Shown one piece after another: positions 6,224 to 13,109 of a DNA stretch of 19,608 nucleotides. The notes below the pieces were generated by a model. That model did no database searches and was not told the DNA's origin. It was given only the letters and a program-made list of their open reading frames with translations. The position numbers and the translations under genes were made by a program. Every line of letters begins with the position of its first letter. Within the stretch, counting starts at the first letter, position 1. Source of the stretch: VBCK01 sp035939615 (GTDB taxonomy: Bacteria > Pseudomonadota > Gammaproteobacteria > Burkholderiales > Burkholderiaceae_F); the NCBI GenBank assembly GCA_035939615.1, contig DASZFP010000098.1, positions 1 to 19,608 on the forward strand, given 5' to 3'.

Positions 6224-8107
6224 TCATTTTGCCCGTTGGCCCCAGCTTCCCAGCGTGCAGATGCGCTCCGGCGACAGCACGTCAGCCACGTGCAACGGCG
6301 CCTGCCGGGGCGCGGCGGCGCGGTCCAGCACGCCCGGGGCGACCGCGAGAACCCCGGCGCGCGTGTGCGGGTCGGACACGGCGGCACTCAGCGCCTCGCT
6401 GTCGACCCAGACCGGTCGTCCCTCCTCGATCCGCAGATAGATGCGCCCGGTTGCCTGGTCGGCAAAGTTGACCTGGTGTAGTTGCCGCACGCATTGAAGC
6501 AGGAAATCGGTGTTCAGCTCCGGCTTCAGTGCCTGCTCGCCGCTGTCGCTGAACAGTTCCGCCGGAGAGGTTGCCTCGACGTTGACCTTGCGGAATCGAA
6601 CCACGTCCATCATGCCCTTGGCGTCCAGCACGAACACCTGGCTGTTCCATCCGAACGCGACGGTGCGAGGCGCCTGTCCCTGCGCAACGCTGTTGTCGAG
6701 GAACTCGAAGTGGATCATCTTGTCGGTGCGGCGCGCCCAGGTCAGGAACAGGTGCGGCATGCCCGCATACGCCTCGATGCTGTGAGCCAGGATGTCGTCG
6801 ACCGCCTTGTAGCGGCCGTATTCCAGCCCGCGCGTCCAGGCGCGCTCGACCAGCGCATCCGGCGGCGTGATCATGAAGAAGAAATAGATCGTCTGCCCGA
6901 AGCGGCTGAGCAGCTGGTCGGCGTTGCGTTCGGACTGGAACACAAAACTTCCGAAGCGGAACCGGTCCATCAGCAGGTGCGACGTGCGTCCCTGCTCGGC
7001 CTTGCGCTCCACGTAGCGGTCCAGCTTGCGATCGATGATGGCCAGCTCTTCGCTGGTCAGCATGCCGCCATAGCGGTGATCCGGCCCCAGCGAGGCATAG
7101 TCGAGCAGCTGCTTGCGCCAGATATCGGGACTGATCAGCGCGAAATCGCTCCAGTCGACGCCGATCCGGTCCGCCAGCACGTGCTGCAGCGGGCGCAGCG
7201 TGCTCTTTCCGGAGGCGGACGGTCCTTTGGTGTTCATCACCACGGCAGGGTCGCAATGCGGCAGCAGTCGATAGCCTTCGCGCCGCGCCGCTTCGCGCAC
7301 CTGCTGATCGACGAGCCGGCCGATCTGCGCGGCGCAGAACTCGTTGCAGGCGAGGTCGACCGCAACCGAGCCGACCAGCTCGCGCGCGGCTCGCCAGTTG
7401 CCGACCCGGCCGTACAGCGCGCGGAAGGTCCTGGCCAGGGCCCGGAATGCAGCCGCGCCGGGGCCGTCGGCGCCGCGCTCAACGCCGGCGGCCGCCTCGG
7501 CCTCGATCGCCTTCTTTTCCCATTGATCGGCCAGGCGAAGGGTGGACGTCCCGTCGTCTTCCAGGCTGACGCCGGCGCGCCGCTCCGAGCGCCGTGCAAA
7601 CATCGACAGCAGGCCCGCACGGCGGGTTGCGCCAGTCGGGCCGCTGCCCGGATCGATCGCGCCGGCCAACGCCTGCGAGACGACCTCGCCCAGGGCCTGG
7701 CGGGACTGCGCATAGGTGGCGGCGATCCGCCCCATCTCCGGTTCGAGATAGCGCGCCAGGATCGTCGAGGTGATCGAGCGGAAATTGATGCCGAGATCCT
7801 CGTAGCGTGATCCATCCGAGACCGACAGGTCGGCGGTGACGCGGATCAGCAGTTCGTGCAGCGCGAGGCGCTCGGGTCGGAAGCTGACCAGTTCGCTGAA
7901 ATCCAGGCCGGTCAGGTCCCGGAGCTCTTTGACTCGCTCGACCCCTGCAAAGACGTTCTCGGGACGAAAGATCGTCGACAGCGGCAGCAACCGCCCGGGC
8001 AGGCGGGACTTGACGCCGGGATTCCAGGGACCGGCCGCCCTCGCCGAGGCTTCGGCCTCCGAAGCCTCGGCGAAGGAGGCCGCGAGCGTGGGCAAGGTAT
8101 CGGGCAA
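6224..8107 (-). CDS. Large P-loop (kinase-like) protein of unknown function
   Basis: About 627 residues if translation starts at TTG 8107. The N-terminal half holds a helical region with HELLIRVTADLS and YEDLGINFRSITSTIL, then a Glu/Ala-rich stretch. The second half carries a Walker A loop GPSASGKST (Lys301 in this numbering), followed by SPDIWRKQLLDYASLG, a basic helix, and LLMDRFRFGSF with a possible Walker B-like Asp. The arrangement resembles zeta-toxin/small-molecule-kinase P-loop folds, but I recognise no named family, and the N-terminal domain is unknown. There is no ATG or GTG near the 5' end; TTG 8107 is five bases after the frc stop, and TTG 8092 or TTG 7990 are alternatives. A perfect 15-bp hairpin lies at 8041-8073, inside the gene if 8107 is right, which favours a start below it (about 588 residues). 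It is placed directly after frc in the cluster. The coding frame is secure; start and function are not. Confidence 0.75.
   Translation of the reverse strand: MPDTLPTLAASFAEASEAEASARAAGPWNPGVKSRLPGRLLPLSTIFRPENVFAGVERVKELRDLTGLDFSELVSFRPERLALHELLIRVTADLSVSDGSRYEDLGINFRSITSTILARYLEPEMGRIAATYAQSRQALGEVVSQALAGAIDPGSGPTGATRRAGLLSMFARRSERRAGVSLEDDGTSTLRLADQWEKKAIEAEAAAGVERGADGPGAAAFRALARTFRALYGRVGNWRAARELVGSVAVDLACNEFCAAQIGRLVDQQVREAARREGYRLLPHCDPAVVMNTKGPSASGKSTLRPLQHVLADRIGVDWSDFALISPDIWRKQLLDYASLGPDHRYGGMLTSEELAIIDRKLDRYVERKAEQGRTSHLLMDRFRFGSFVFQSERNADQLLSRFGQTIYFFFMITPPDALVERAWTRGLEYGRYKAVDDILAHSIEAYAGMPHLFLTWARRTDKMIHFEFLDNSVAQGQAPRTVAFGWNSQVFVLDAKGMMDVVRFRKVNVEATSPAELFSDSGEQALKPELNTDFLLQCVRQLHQVNFADQATGRIYLRIEEGRPVWVDSEALSAAVSDPHTRAGVLAVAPGVLDRAAAPRQAPLHVADVLSPERICTLGSWGQRAK
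8041..8073. repeat. Perfect 15-bp hairpin between frc and the P-loop gene
   Basis: TCGCCGAGGCTTCGG (8041-8055), loop CCT, then its exact reverse complement (8059-8073). It lies 40 bp after the frc stop on the minus strand. No T-tract follows, so it is not a typical intrinsic terminator; mRNA stabilisation, attenuation or processing are possible. It also overlaps the extreme 5' end of the P-loop frame, where it would encode a low-complexity Ala/Glu stretch. Confidence 0.8.
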
Positions 8108-8112
8108 CGGGG

Positions 8113-9360
8113 CTAGATGGCGCGCGCTTCGCGCAGGGCCGTGATCTGGTCCTTGCTGTAGCCGAGCTCGGCCAGGATCTCGTCGGTGTGCTCGCCCAGC
8201 AGCGGCGAACGGGTGACATCGCTGGGACTGTCGGACATCTTGATCGGATTGCCCACGGTCAGGTACTTGCCGCGCGTGGGGTGATCGACCTCCACCACGG
8301 TGCCGGTGGCGCGCAGCGACGGCTCCGCCGCGATCTCCTCCATCGACAGGATCGGCCCGCACGGAATGTCGTACTGGTTCAGGATCTCCATCGCCTCGAA
8401 CTTGGTCTTGGTCTGCGTCCACTGCTCGATCGTGGCGAAAATGTGCTTCAGCTGTGGCAGCCGCGCGGGCAGCGTGGCGTAGTTCGGATCGGTGATCCAC
8501 TCGGGCTTGCCGATGATGCGGCAGATCGGCTCCCACACCGCCGCCTGCGTGATGAAGTAGATATAGGCGTTCGGGTCCGTCTCCCAGCCCTTGCACTTCA
8601 GGATCCAGCCCGGCTGGCCGCCCCCTGAGGCATTGCCCGCCCGCGGCACCGCCGAGCCGAACTGACCGTTCGGATACTGCGGATACTCCTGCATCACCCC
8701 GGTGCGGGCCAACCGCTGCTGGTCGCGCAGCTTGACCCGGCATAGATTCAGCACCCCGTCCTGCATCGCCGCCAGCACCTTCTGGCCGCGGCCGGTGCGG
8801 TCGCGCTGGTACAGCGCCGCCACGATCCCCAGCGCCAGATGCAGCCCCGTGCCGCTGTCGCCGATCTGCGCCCCCGTCACCAGGGGCGGGCCGTCGCCAA
8901 AGCCGGTGGTCGACGCCGATCCGCCCGCGCACTGGGCCACGTTCTCGTAGACCTTGCAGTCCTGGTACGGCCCCGGCCCAAACCCTTTGACCGAGGCCAG
9001 GATCATGCGCGCATTGAGCTGCTGGATGCGCTCCCAGCTGAAGCCCATCCGGTCCAGCGCGCCCGGGGCGAAGTTCTCCACCAGCACGTCGCAGTGCTTG
9101 ACCAGGCGCTCCAGCAGCTGCTTGCCGTCGGGCTTTTTGCCGTCGATCGTGATGGAGCGCTTGTTGTGGTTCAGCATCGTGAAGTACAGCGAATCCACTT
9201 CCGGAATGTCGCGCAGCTGCCCCCGCGTGGGGTCGCCTTCGCCGGGCCGCTCCACCTTGATCACCTCGGCCCCCATCCAGGCCAGAAGCTGAGTGCAGGT
9301 CGGCCCCGACTGCACGTGGGTGAAGTCCAGGATCCGAACGCCGTCTAATGCCTTGGTCAT
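8113..9360 (-). CDS. frc: Formyl-CoA:oxalate CoA-transferase
   Basis: A 415-residue class III CoA-transferase that moves CoA from formyl-CoA to oxalate, giving oxalyl-CoA and formate in the cytoplasm. It is close to Oxalobacter formigenes Frc over the whole length: LDFTHVQSGP with Gln17, VENFAPGALDRMGF, VYENVAQCAGG, and the catalytic Asp168 in QIGDSGTG (Asp169 in Oxalobacter). The mobile glycine loop is present in NASGGGQPGW, as are CGPILSM and APLLGEHTDE-like LLGEHTDE. The ATG at 9360 has GAGGG about nine bases upstream. It lies 35 bp after the ThDP enzyme gene and just before the P-loop gene. All substrate-binding signatures seem intact, so Frc activity is likely. Compared with Oxalobacter Frc a short internal segment before the glycine loop is missing (a few residues to about 15). 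Confidence 0.96.
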   Translation of the reverse strand: MTKALDGVRILDFTHVQSGPTCTQLLAWMGAEVIKVERPGEGDPTRGQLRDIPEVDSLYFTMLNHNKRSITIDGKKPDGKQLLERLVKHCDVLVENFAPGALDRMGFSWERIQQLNARMILASVKGFGPGPYQDCKVYENVAQCAGGSASTTGFGDGPPLVTGAQIGDSGTGLHLALGIVAALYQRDRTGRGQKVLAAMQDGVLNLCRVKLRDQQRLARTGVMQEYPQYPNGQFGSAVPRAGNASGGGQPGWILKCKGWETDPNAYIYFITQAAVWEPICRIIGKPEWITDPNYATLPARLPQLKHIFATIEQWTQTKTKFEAMEILNQYDIPCGPILSMEEIAAEPSLRATGTVVEVDHPTRGKYLTVGNPIKMSDSPSDVTRSPLLGEHTDEILAELGYSKDQITALREARAI

Positions 9361-9395
9361 TAAATCTGCCCTCTATTCGCCACCCTCACCCCCAT

Positions 9396-11159
9396 TCACT
9401 TGTACATGGTCTGTGCTTTGGTGCCCGGCGCGTACTCGCGCGGATCGACCCAGATGTTGATCACTGCGCTGCGGCCCGACTTGGCCACCGACTCGCGCGC
9501 ACGCTGCAAGGCCGGGGCAATCTGCGCCGGCTCGCGCACCTCCTCGCCGTAACCGCCCAGCATCTCGGCAAACTTGCCAAAGGGCACATCGCCCAGCAAA
9601 TTGCCCACGTTGCCGCGGCTTTCCCCGTACTTGGCCAGCTGTCCGTAGCGGATCTGGTTCATCGCCGAGTTGTTGCCGATCACCGCGATGTACGGCGCCC
9701 CGAACCGGTTGGCCGTCTCCATGTCGAAGGCCGTCATGCCGAAGGAGCCGTCCCCGTAGTAGCACAGCACCTCCTTGTGCGGATGCACCAGCTTGGCCGC
9801 CAGCGCAAAGCCGGTCCCCACCCCCAGCGAACCCAGCGCCCCCGGATCCATCCACTGGCCCGGCCCGCGCGGGCGCACCGCCTGCGCCGAGATCGTGACG
9901 ACGTCACCGCCGTCGCCGATGTAAATGGTGTCCTCGCCCAGAAACTCGTTCAGCTCCCAGGCCACCCGGTACGGGTGGATCGGGCGGCTGTCCGACTTGA
10001 AAAGCGGCATCAGCTTCTCGGTGGCTTGATCTTCGGCCGCCGAAAGCTGTTTCATCCAGGCCCGGCGCGCCTGCCGCTTGTCGTTCTTGATGCGCGAGTT
10101 GGCCGCCTGCAGCACCGCCCCCAGCACCGCCCCCGGATCGCCCACGATCCCCAGCGTCACGTCCCGGTTCTTGCCCACCGTGCGGTAGTCCATGTCGATC
10201 TGCACCAGCGCCGGCGCCGAGATGCGCTTGCCGTAGCCCATCCGGAAATCAAACGGCGTGCCCACGATCACGATCACGTCGGCCTTGGCAAAGGCCTCGC
10301 TGCGGGTTCGGTCAAAGTGGTGCGGATCGCCCGGCGGCAGCAACCCGCGGCTGGCCCCATTGAAGTACCCCGGTATGTCCAGCCCCTTGAGCAGCGCCAC
10401 CGCCTCCTGGTGCCCACGCGCCGCCCACACCTGCTGCCCGTACAGAATCGCCGGCCGCTCCGCATTGACCAGCAGATCGGCCAGCCGCTCGATGTCGCCC
10501 AGATCGCCCACCGCTCGCGTCGAGGCCCGGTACTGCCCCGCCTTGGGCAGCACCGCCCGGCTCACATCGATCTCGCGGTCCAGCACATCGCGCGGTATCT
10601 CCAGGTACACCGGCCCGTACGCCCCCGCAAAGGCCTCCCGCGCCGCCATCGCCACCATGTCGGCCACCCGCTCCGTGCTCATCACGGTGGAGGCAAACTT
10701 GGTGATCGGCCGCATCAGGTCCACGTGCGGCAGATCCTGCAGCCCACCCATCTTCCATTGCACCAGCGCGCTCTGGCCCCCGATGTGCAGCACCGGGCTT
10801 TCCGACCGCAAGGCCGTGGCGATCCCCGTGACCGCATTGGTGCAGCCGGGCCCGGCCGTGGTCACCACGCACCCCAGCCGCCCGGTCTGGCGCGCATAGC
10901 CGTCGGCCGCGTGCGCCGCCACCTGCTCGTGGCGCACATCCACGATCTTGATGCCCTCGTCGATGCAGCCGTCGTAGATGTCGATGATGTGACCGCCGCA
11001 CAGCGTGAAGATCGTGTCGACCCCCTCGCTCTTGAGCGCCTTGGCCACCAGGTGCCCTCCCGACACCACGTCGGCCTGCCGGCTCTTCGCCTTCAGCGTG
11101 TCTTCGGCCGTCGTCGTGGTAGGACGCCCCTTGACCGCTTCCGTGGCAACGTTTGACAT
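9396..11159 (-). CDS. ThDP-dependent enzyme in the oxalyl-CoA decarboxylase position (atypical; Oxc/2-hydroxyacyl-CoA lyase-like)
   Basis: A 587-residue thiamine diphosphate enzyme with the three-domain acetolactate synthase layout: N-terminal PYR domain with catalytic Glu78 in RHEQ, a central domain with GTPFDFRMGYG, and a C-terminal PP domain with the ThDP/Mg motif GDGSFGM to NN. About 30 extra N-terminal residues (MSNVATEAVKGRPTTTT and on) precede the fold. Classical Oxc shows GDYEE, GARLNW and NNGGIY at corresponding places; here they are MGGLQDLPHV, GTPFDFRMG and NNSAMNQIRYG. So this is a different clade, closer in style to IlvX/acetolactate-synthase-like or 2-hydroxyacyl-CoA lyase enzymes. 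Context (antiporter and frc) argues for a formyl-CoA or oxalyl-CoA substrate: oxalyl-CoA decarboxylation, or C-C bond cleavage or formation with formyl-CoA. The ATG at 11159 has GGAGG four bases upstream. ThDP dependence is firm; the reaction is open. Confidence 0.85.
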   Translation of the reverse strand: MSNVATEAVKGRPTTTTAEDTLKAKSRQADVVSGGHLVAKALKSEGVDTIFTLCGGHIIDIYDGCIDEGIKIVDVRHEQVAAHAADGYARQTGRLGCVVTTAGPGCTNAVTGIATALRSESPVLHIGGQSALVQWKMGGLQDLPHVDLMRPITKFASTVMSTERVADMVAMAAREAFAGAYGPVYLEIPRDVLDREIDVSRAVLPKAGQYRASTRAVGDLGDIERLADLLVNAERPAILYGQQVWAARGHQEAVALLKGLDIPGYFNGASRGLLPPGDPHHFDRTRSEAFAKADVIVIVGTPFDFRMGYGKRISAPALVQIDMDYRTVGKNRDVTLGIVGDPGAVLGAVLQAANSRIKNDKRQARRAWMKQLSAAEDQATEKLMPLFKSDSRPIHPYRVAWELNEFLGEDTIYIGDGGDVVTISAQAVRPRGPGQWMDPGALGSLGVGTGFALAAKLVHPHKEVLCYYGDGSFGMTAFDMETANRFGAPYIAVIGNNSAMNQIRYGQLAKYGESRGNVGNLLGDVPFGKFAEMLGGYGEEVREPAQIAPALQRARESVAKSGRSAVINIWVDPREYAPGTKAQTMYK

Positions 11160-11213
11160 GGCGCCTCCGCTCTGAGCCGTGAGCCAATGGTTTGGATGAA
11201 TCGGTAATGCCGG

Positions 11214-11247
11214 GTCCGGCTGCGGCGTGTGCCATCCGCAGCCGGAC
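11214..11247. repeat. Perfect 12-bp hairpin between the antiporter and ThDP-enzyme genes
   Basis: GTCCGGCTGCGG (11214-11225), 10-base loop, exact reverse complement (11236-11247). It sits in the 131-bp gap between the antiporter stop and the ThDP gene start. The stem is GC-rich and has no T-tract in the minus-strand direction, so partial termination or mRNA stabilisation, giving different levels for transporter and enzymes, is more likely than full termination. Confidence 0.75.
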
Positions 11248-11290
11248 GTGGGTCGAATATTAGCGGTCCGGGCGCGACCCCTGGTGCGCG

Positions 11291-12637
11291 CTAGGTCGCC
11301 ACCGCAGCGCCCTGCACCGGTGCCTGCGCCGCCTTGCGATTGGCGTTCTCGATCTGCGCCTTGCGCAGCGGCTTGAGCACGAAGATGGCCATCAGCGCCG
11401 CAATGGCATTCAGAACTGCCGCGGTGACGAACACGGCGTGCCAGCTCCCGGTGGCCTCCTTCAACACGTTCGCCCACGGCACCAGCAGCGCCGCGGTCCC
11501 CTTGGCCGTGTACATCAGGCCGGCGTTCGCCGCGGCAAACTTGGCCCCGAACGTGTCGGTGGTGGTCGACGGAAACAGGCTGTAGATCTCGCCCCAGCCG
11601 AAGAAAACCAGCGCGGTCAGCAGCACGAACATGACCGGGTCCGACCCGTAGTAGAACAGCAACATGATCGTGCAGGCTTCCAGGCCGAACGCGATCAACA
11701 TCGTGTTCTCCCGCCCGATGTGGTCCGACACCCACCCGAAAAACGGACGGGTCAAGCCGTTCAGAATCCGGTCGAGCGACAGTGCGAAGGTCAGCGCCGG
11801 CAGCGTCAGCCCGATCAGCGTGACCGGCACGGCGTCGATCTTGAAGTCCTTGGCGATCGGCGCCAGTTGTGCGGTGGCCATCAGCCCGCCGGCCGCCACC
11901 ATCACGAACATCACGTACATCACCCAGAAAGTCGGGCGGGTCAGGATCTGGAGCGGCGCGAAGTCGACCTTGGTCTGCTGCACGTTGGGCGATCGTGACG
12001 CCGTCGCCGCCTTCTTCGAGGGCGAGGCCCAGCGAACGTGCCCCGGGTCCGTCATCGCGAACGACGCCAGGAACACGATCAAGCCCTGGCCGATTCCGAA
12101 GTAGAGAAAGGCGTCCTGGTATCCGTTGGCTTTGATGATGGCCGAGATCGGAAGGATCGTCAGCGCCGATCCGGCCCCGAAACCTGCCGCGGTCAACCCC
12201 GCCGCCAGGCCGCGCCGATCCGGGAACCACTTGAGCGCGTTGCCAACGCAGGTGCCGTAAACGGCGCCGGCGCCGACACCGCTGATGGCGGCCGCGATGT
12301 AGAACGACACCAGCGAATCAGCCATCGAGTTCCAGACCCAGCCGATCCCGCAAAGGATTCCGCCGACCATCACGACCAGGCGCGGGCCGAAGCGGTCGAC
12401 CAGGTACCCCTCGACCGGCACCAGCCAGGTTTCGGTCAGCACGAAGACCGTGAACGCGACCTGGATCGCCGCCTTGCTCCAGCCGAACTTCGTGGTGATC
12501 GGACCGACGAACAGCGTCCAACCATATTGAAGGTTGGCGATCATGCACATGCATAGAATCCCGATGAACAACTGCAGCCATCGGTAAGACGCGGGGCGGC
12601 TGACCATGCTGCCGATCGTTTGTGCCTCGTTTCCCAT
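11291..12637 (-). CDS. Oxalate/formate antiporter (OFA family MFS transporter)
   Basis: A 448-residue, 12-helix inner-membrane carrier exchanging oxalate for formate, or importing related dicarboxylates. It aligns along its length with Oxalobacter OxlT: CMIANLQYGWTLF (31-43), WFPDRRGLAAGLTAAGFG (137-154), RPFFGWVSDHIGRE (297-310), FFGWGEIYSLFPSTTTD and AKGTAA. The two substrate-binding charges of OxlT (Arg272, Lys355) correspond to Arg297 and Lys379. A cytoplasmic loop of about 25 residues (SPSKKAATASRSPNVQQTK) divides helices 6 and 7. The ATG at 12637 has AGGAGAA six bases upstream. It is the first gene of the minus-strand cluster and divergent from the porin. Substrate is inferred from the family and the conserved Arg/Lys pair. 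Confidence 0.93.
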   Translation of the reverse strand: MGNEAQTIGSMVSRPASYRWLQLFIGILCMCMIANLQYGWTLFVGPITTKFGWSKAAIQVAFTVFVLTETWLVPVEGYLVDRFGPRLVVMVGGILCGIGWVWNSMADSLVSFYIAAAISGVGAGAVYGTCVGNALKWFPDRRGLAAGLTAAGFGAGSALTILPISAIIKANGYQDAFLYFGIGQGLIVFLASFAMTDPGHVRWASPSKKAATASRSPNVQQTKVDFAPLQILTRPTFWVMYVMFVMVAAGGLMATAQLAPIAKDFKIDAVPVTLIGLTLPALTFALSLDRILNGLTRPFFGWVSDHIGRENTMLIAFGLEACTIMLLFYYGSDPVMFVLLTALVFFGWGEIYSLFPSTTTDTFGAKFAAANAGLMYTAKGTAALLVPWANVLKEATGSWHAVFVTAAVLNAIAALMAIFVLKPLRKAQIENANRKAAQAPVQGAAVAT

Positions 12638-12734
12638 CAGGTTCTCCTCGATCGTTGTCTGTTTGATTTGCCGTTCGCCGATGCAAAGCGCAAGCGCGGC
12701 CAGCGGCCGACACGCGGTTCACAAAGTCCCGACG

Positions 12735-12758
12735 CTGATACGGTATGTGACATATCAG
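12735..12758. promoter_or_regulatory. Spaced dyad CTGATA-N12-TATCAG at the antiporter promoter
   Basis: The half-sites equal those of the 12-bp core at the porin promoter but are separated by 12 bp; an inner dyad TATGT-G-ACATA spans 12744-12754. On the minus strand it starts five bases after a TTGACG box (12764-12769) and covers the expected spacer and -10 region (a weak TACCGT), so bound protein would probably block the antiporter promoter. Confidence 0.4.
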
Positions 12759-12806
12759 AAAGACGTCAATCGATTTCGATTGTGCGACGCGAAATCCATA
12801 TTGGTT

Positions 12807-12825
12807 CCAACGCAGCCTGCGTTGG
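12807..12825. promoter_or_regulatory. Perfect 19-bp palindrome, CCAACGCAG-C-CTGCGTTGG
   Basis: Nine-bp arms with a single central base in the antiporter/porin intergenic region. The one-base centre is unsuited to a stable RNA hairpin but ideal for a dimeric DNA-binding protein. It differs from the CTGRTATAYCAG motif, so a second regulator may act here. Confidence 0.6.
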
Positions 12826-12958
12826 GTGAATCTACGATGCTCGTTGCCGCAGTGCAATAGATGTGCACCCTCATGATGCTGCGCGAAATAACAGGCGCAG
12901 CGACGCGATTTGGCGTTGCGTCAATGAATCATTGCGGGCCTGATGGACGCCCCAAATG

Positions 12959-12988
12959 TTGACCTGCTGCTGATATACCAGATATCGT
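12959..12988 (+). promoter_or_regulatory. Predicted porin promoter with embedded operator CTGATATACCAG
   Basis: TTGACC (12959-12964), an 18-bp spacer, and TATCGT (12983-12988, four of six consensus) form a sigma-70-like promoter. The dyad CTGATATACCAG (12970-12981, palindromic at all but one pair) lies in the spacer, a classic repressor position. Its reverse complement CTGGTATATCAG is 11/12 identical to site B at 4140-4151. The predicted start is about 115 bp upstream of the porin ATG. Confidence 0.45.
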
Positions 12989-13109
12989 ACGTTCGCCTCG
13001 CCGGTAACACCACAAAACATAGATAGGCATAGGCGAGGCCGTCGTGTTGAACCCGGCGCTCACGTCGGCGCGACGCCTCTAACAACAGACGACGCTCAAG
13101 GAGGACAGC

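Larger units (their letters stand above)
12638..13109. promoter_or_regulatory. Divergent regulatory region between antiporter and porin genes (472 bp)
   Basis: No coding sequence is convincing here. Individual elements are listed separately: a spaced CTGATA/TATCAG dyad, a 19-bp palindrome, the predicted porin promoter with an embedded operator, and an 8-bp inverted repeat GCCTCGCC (12995-13002) with GGCGAGGC (13032-13039) in the porin leader. The region is more AT-rich than the surrounding genes, as expected for promoters. Confidence 0.7.

Noticed and set aside
8041..8073. Intrinsic terminator after frc
   Set aside because: Stem is perfect but no T-tract follows, so it is listed as a hairpin only.
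8113..8932. Extending the P-loop gene upstream into frc to an ATG at 8932
   Set aside because: The added residues are an Arg/Gly-rich shadow of frc and would overlap it by over 800 bp.
9348..11156. 602-residue plus-strand open frame opposite frc and the ThDP gene
   Set aside because: Arg/His-rich shadow without domains; the minus-strand ThDP enzyme accounts for the coding signal.
9396..11159. Calling the ThDP enzyme a confirmed oxc
   Set aside because: Context fits, but the signature motifs of known Oxc are absent, so the symbol was withheld.
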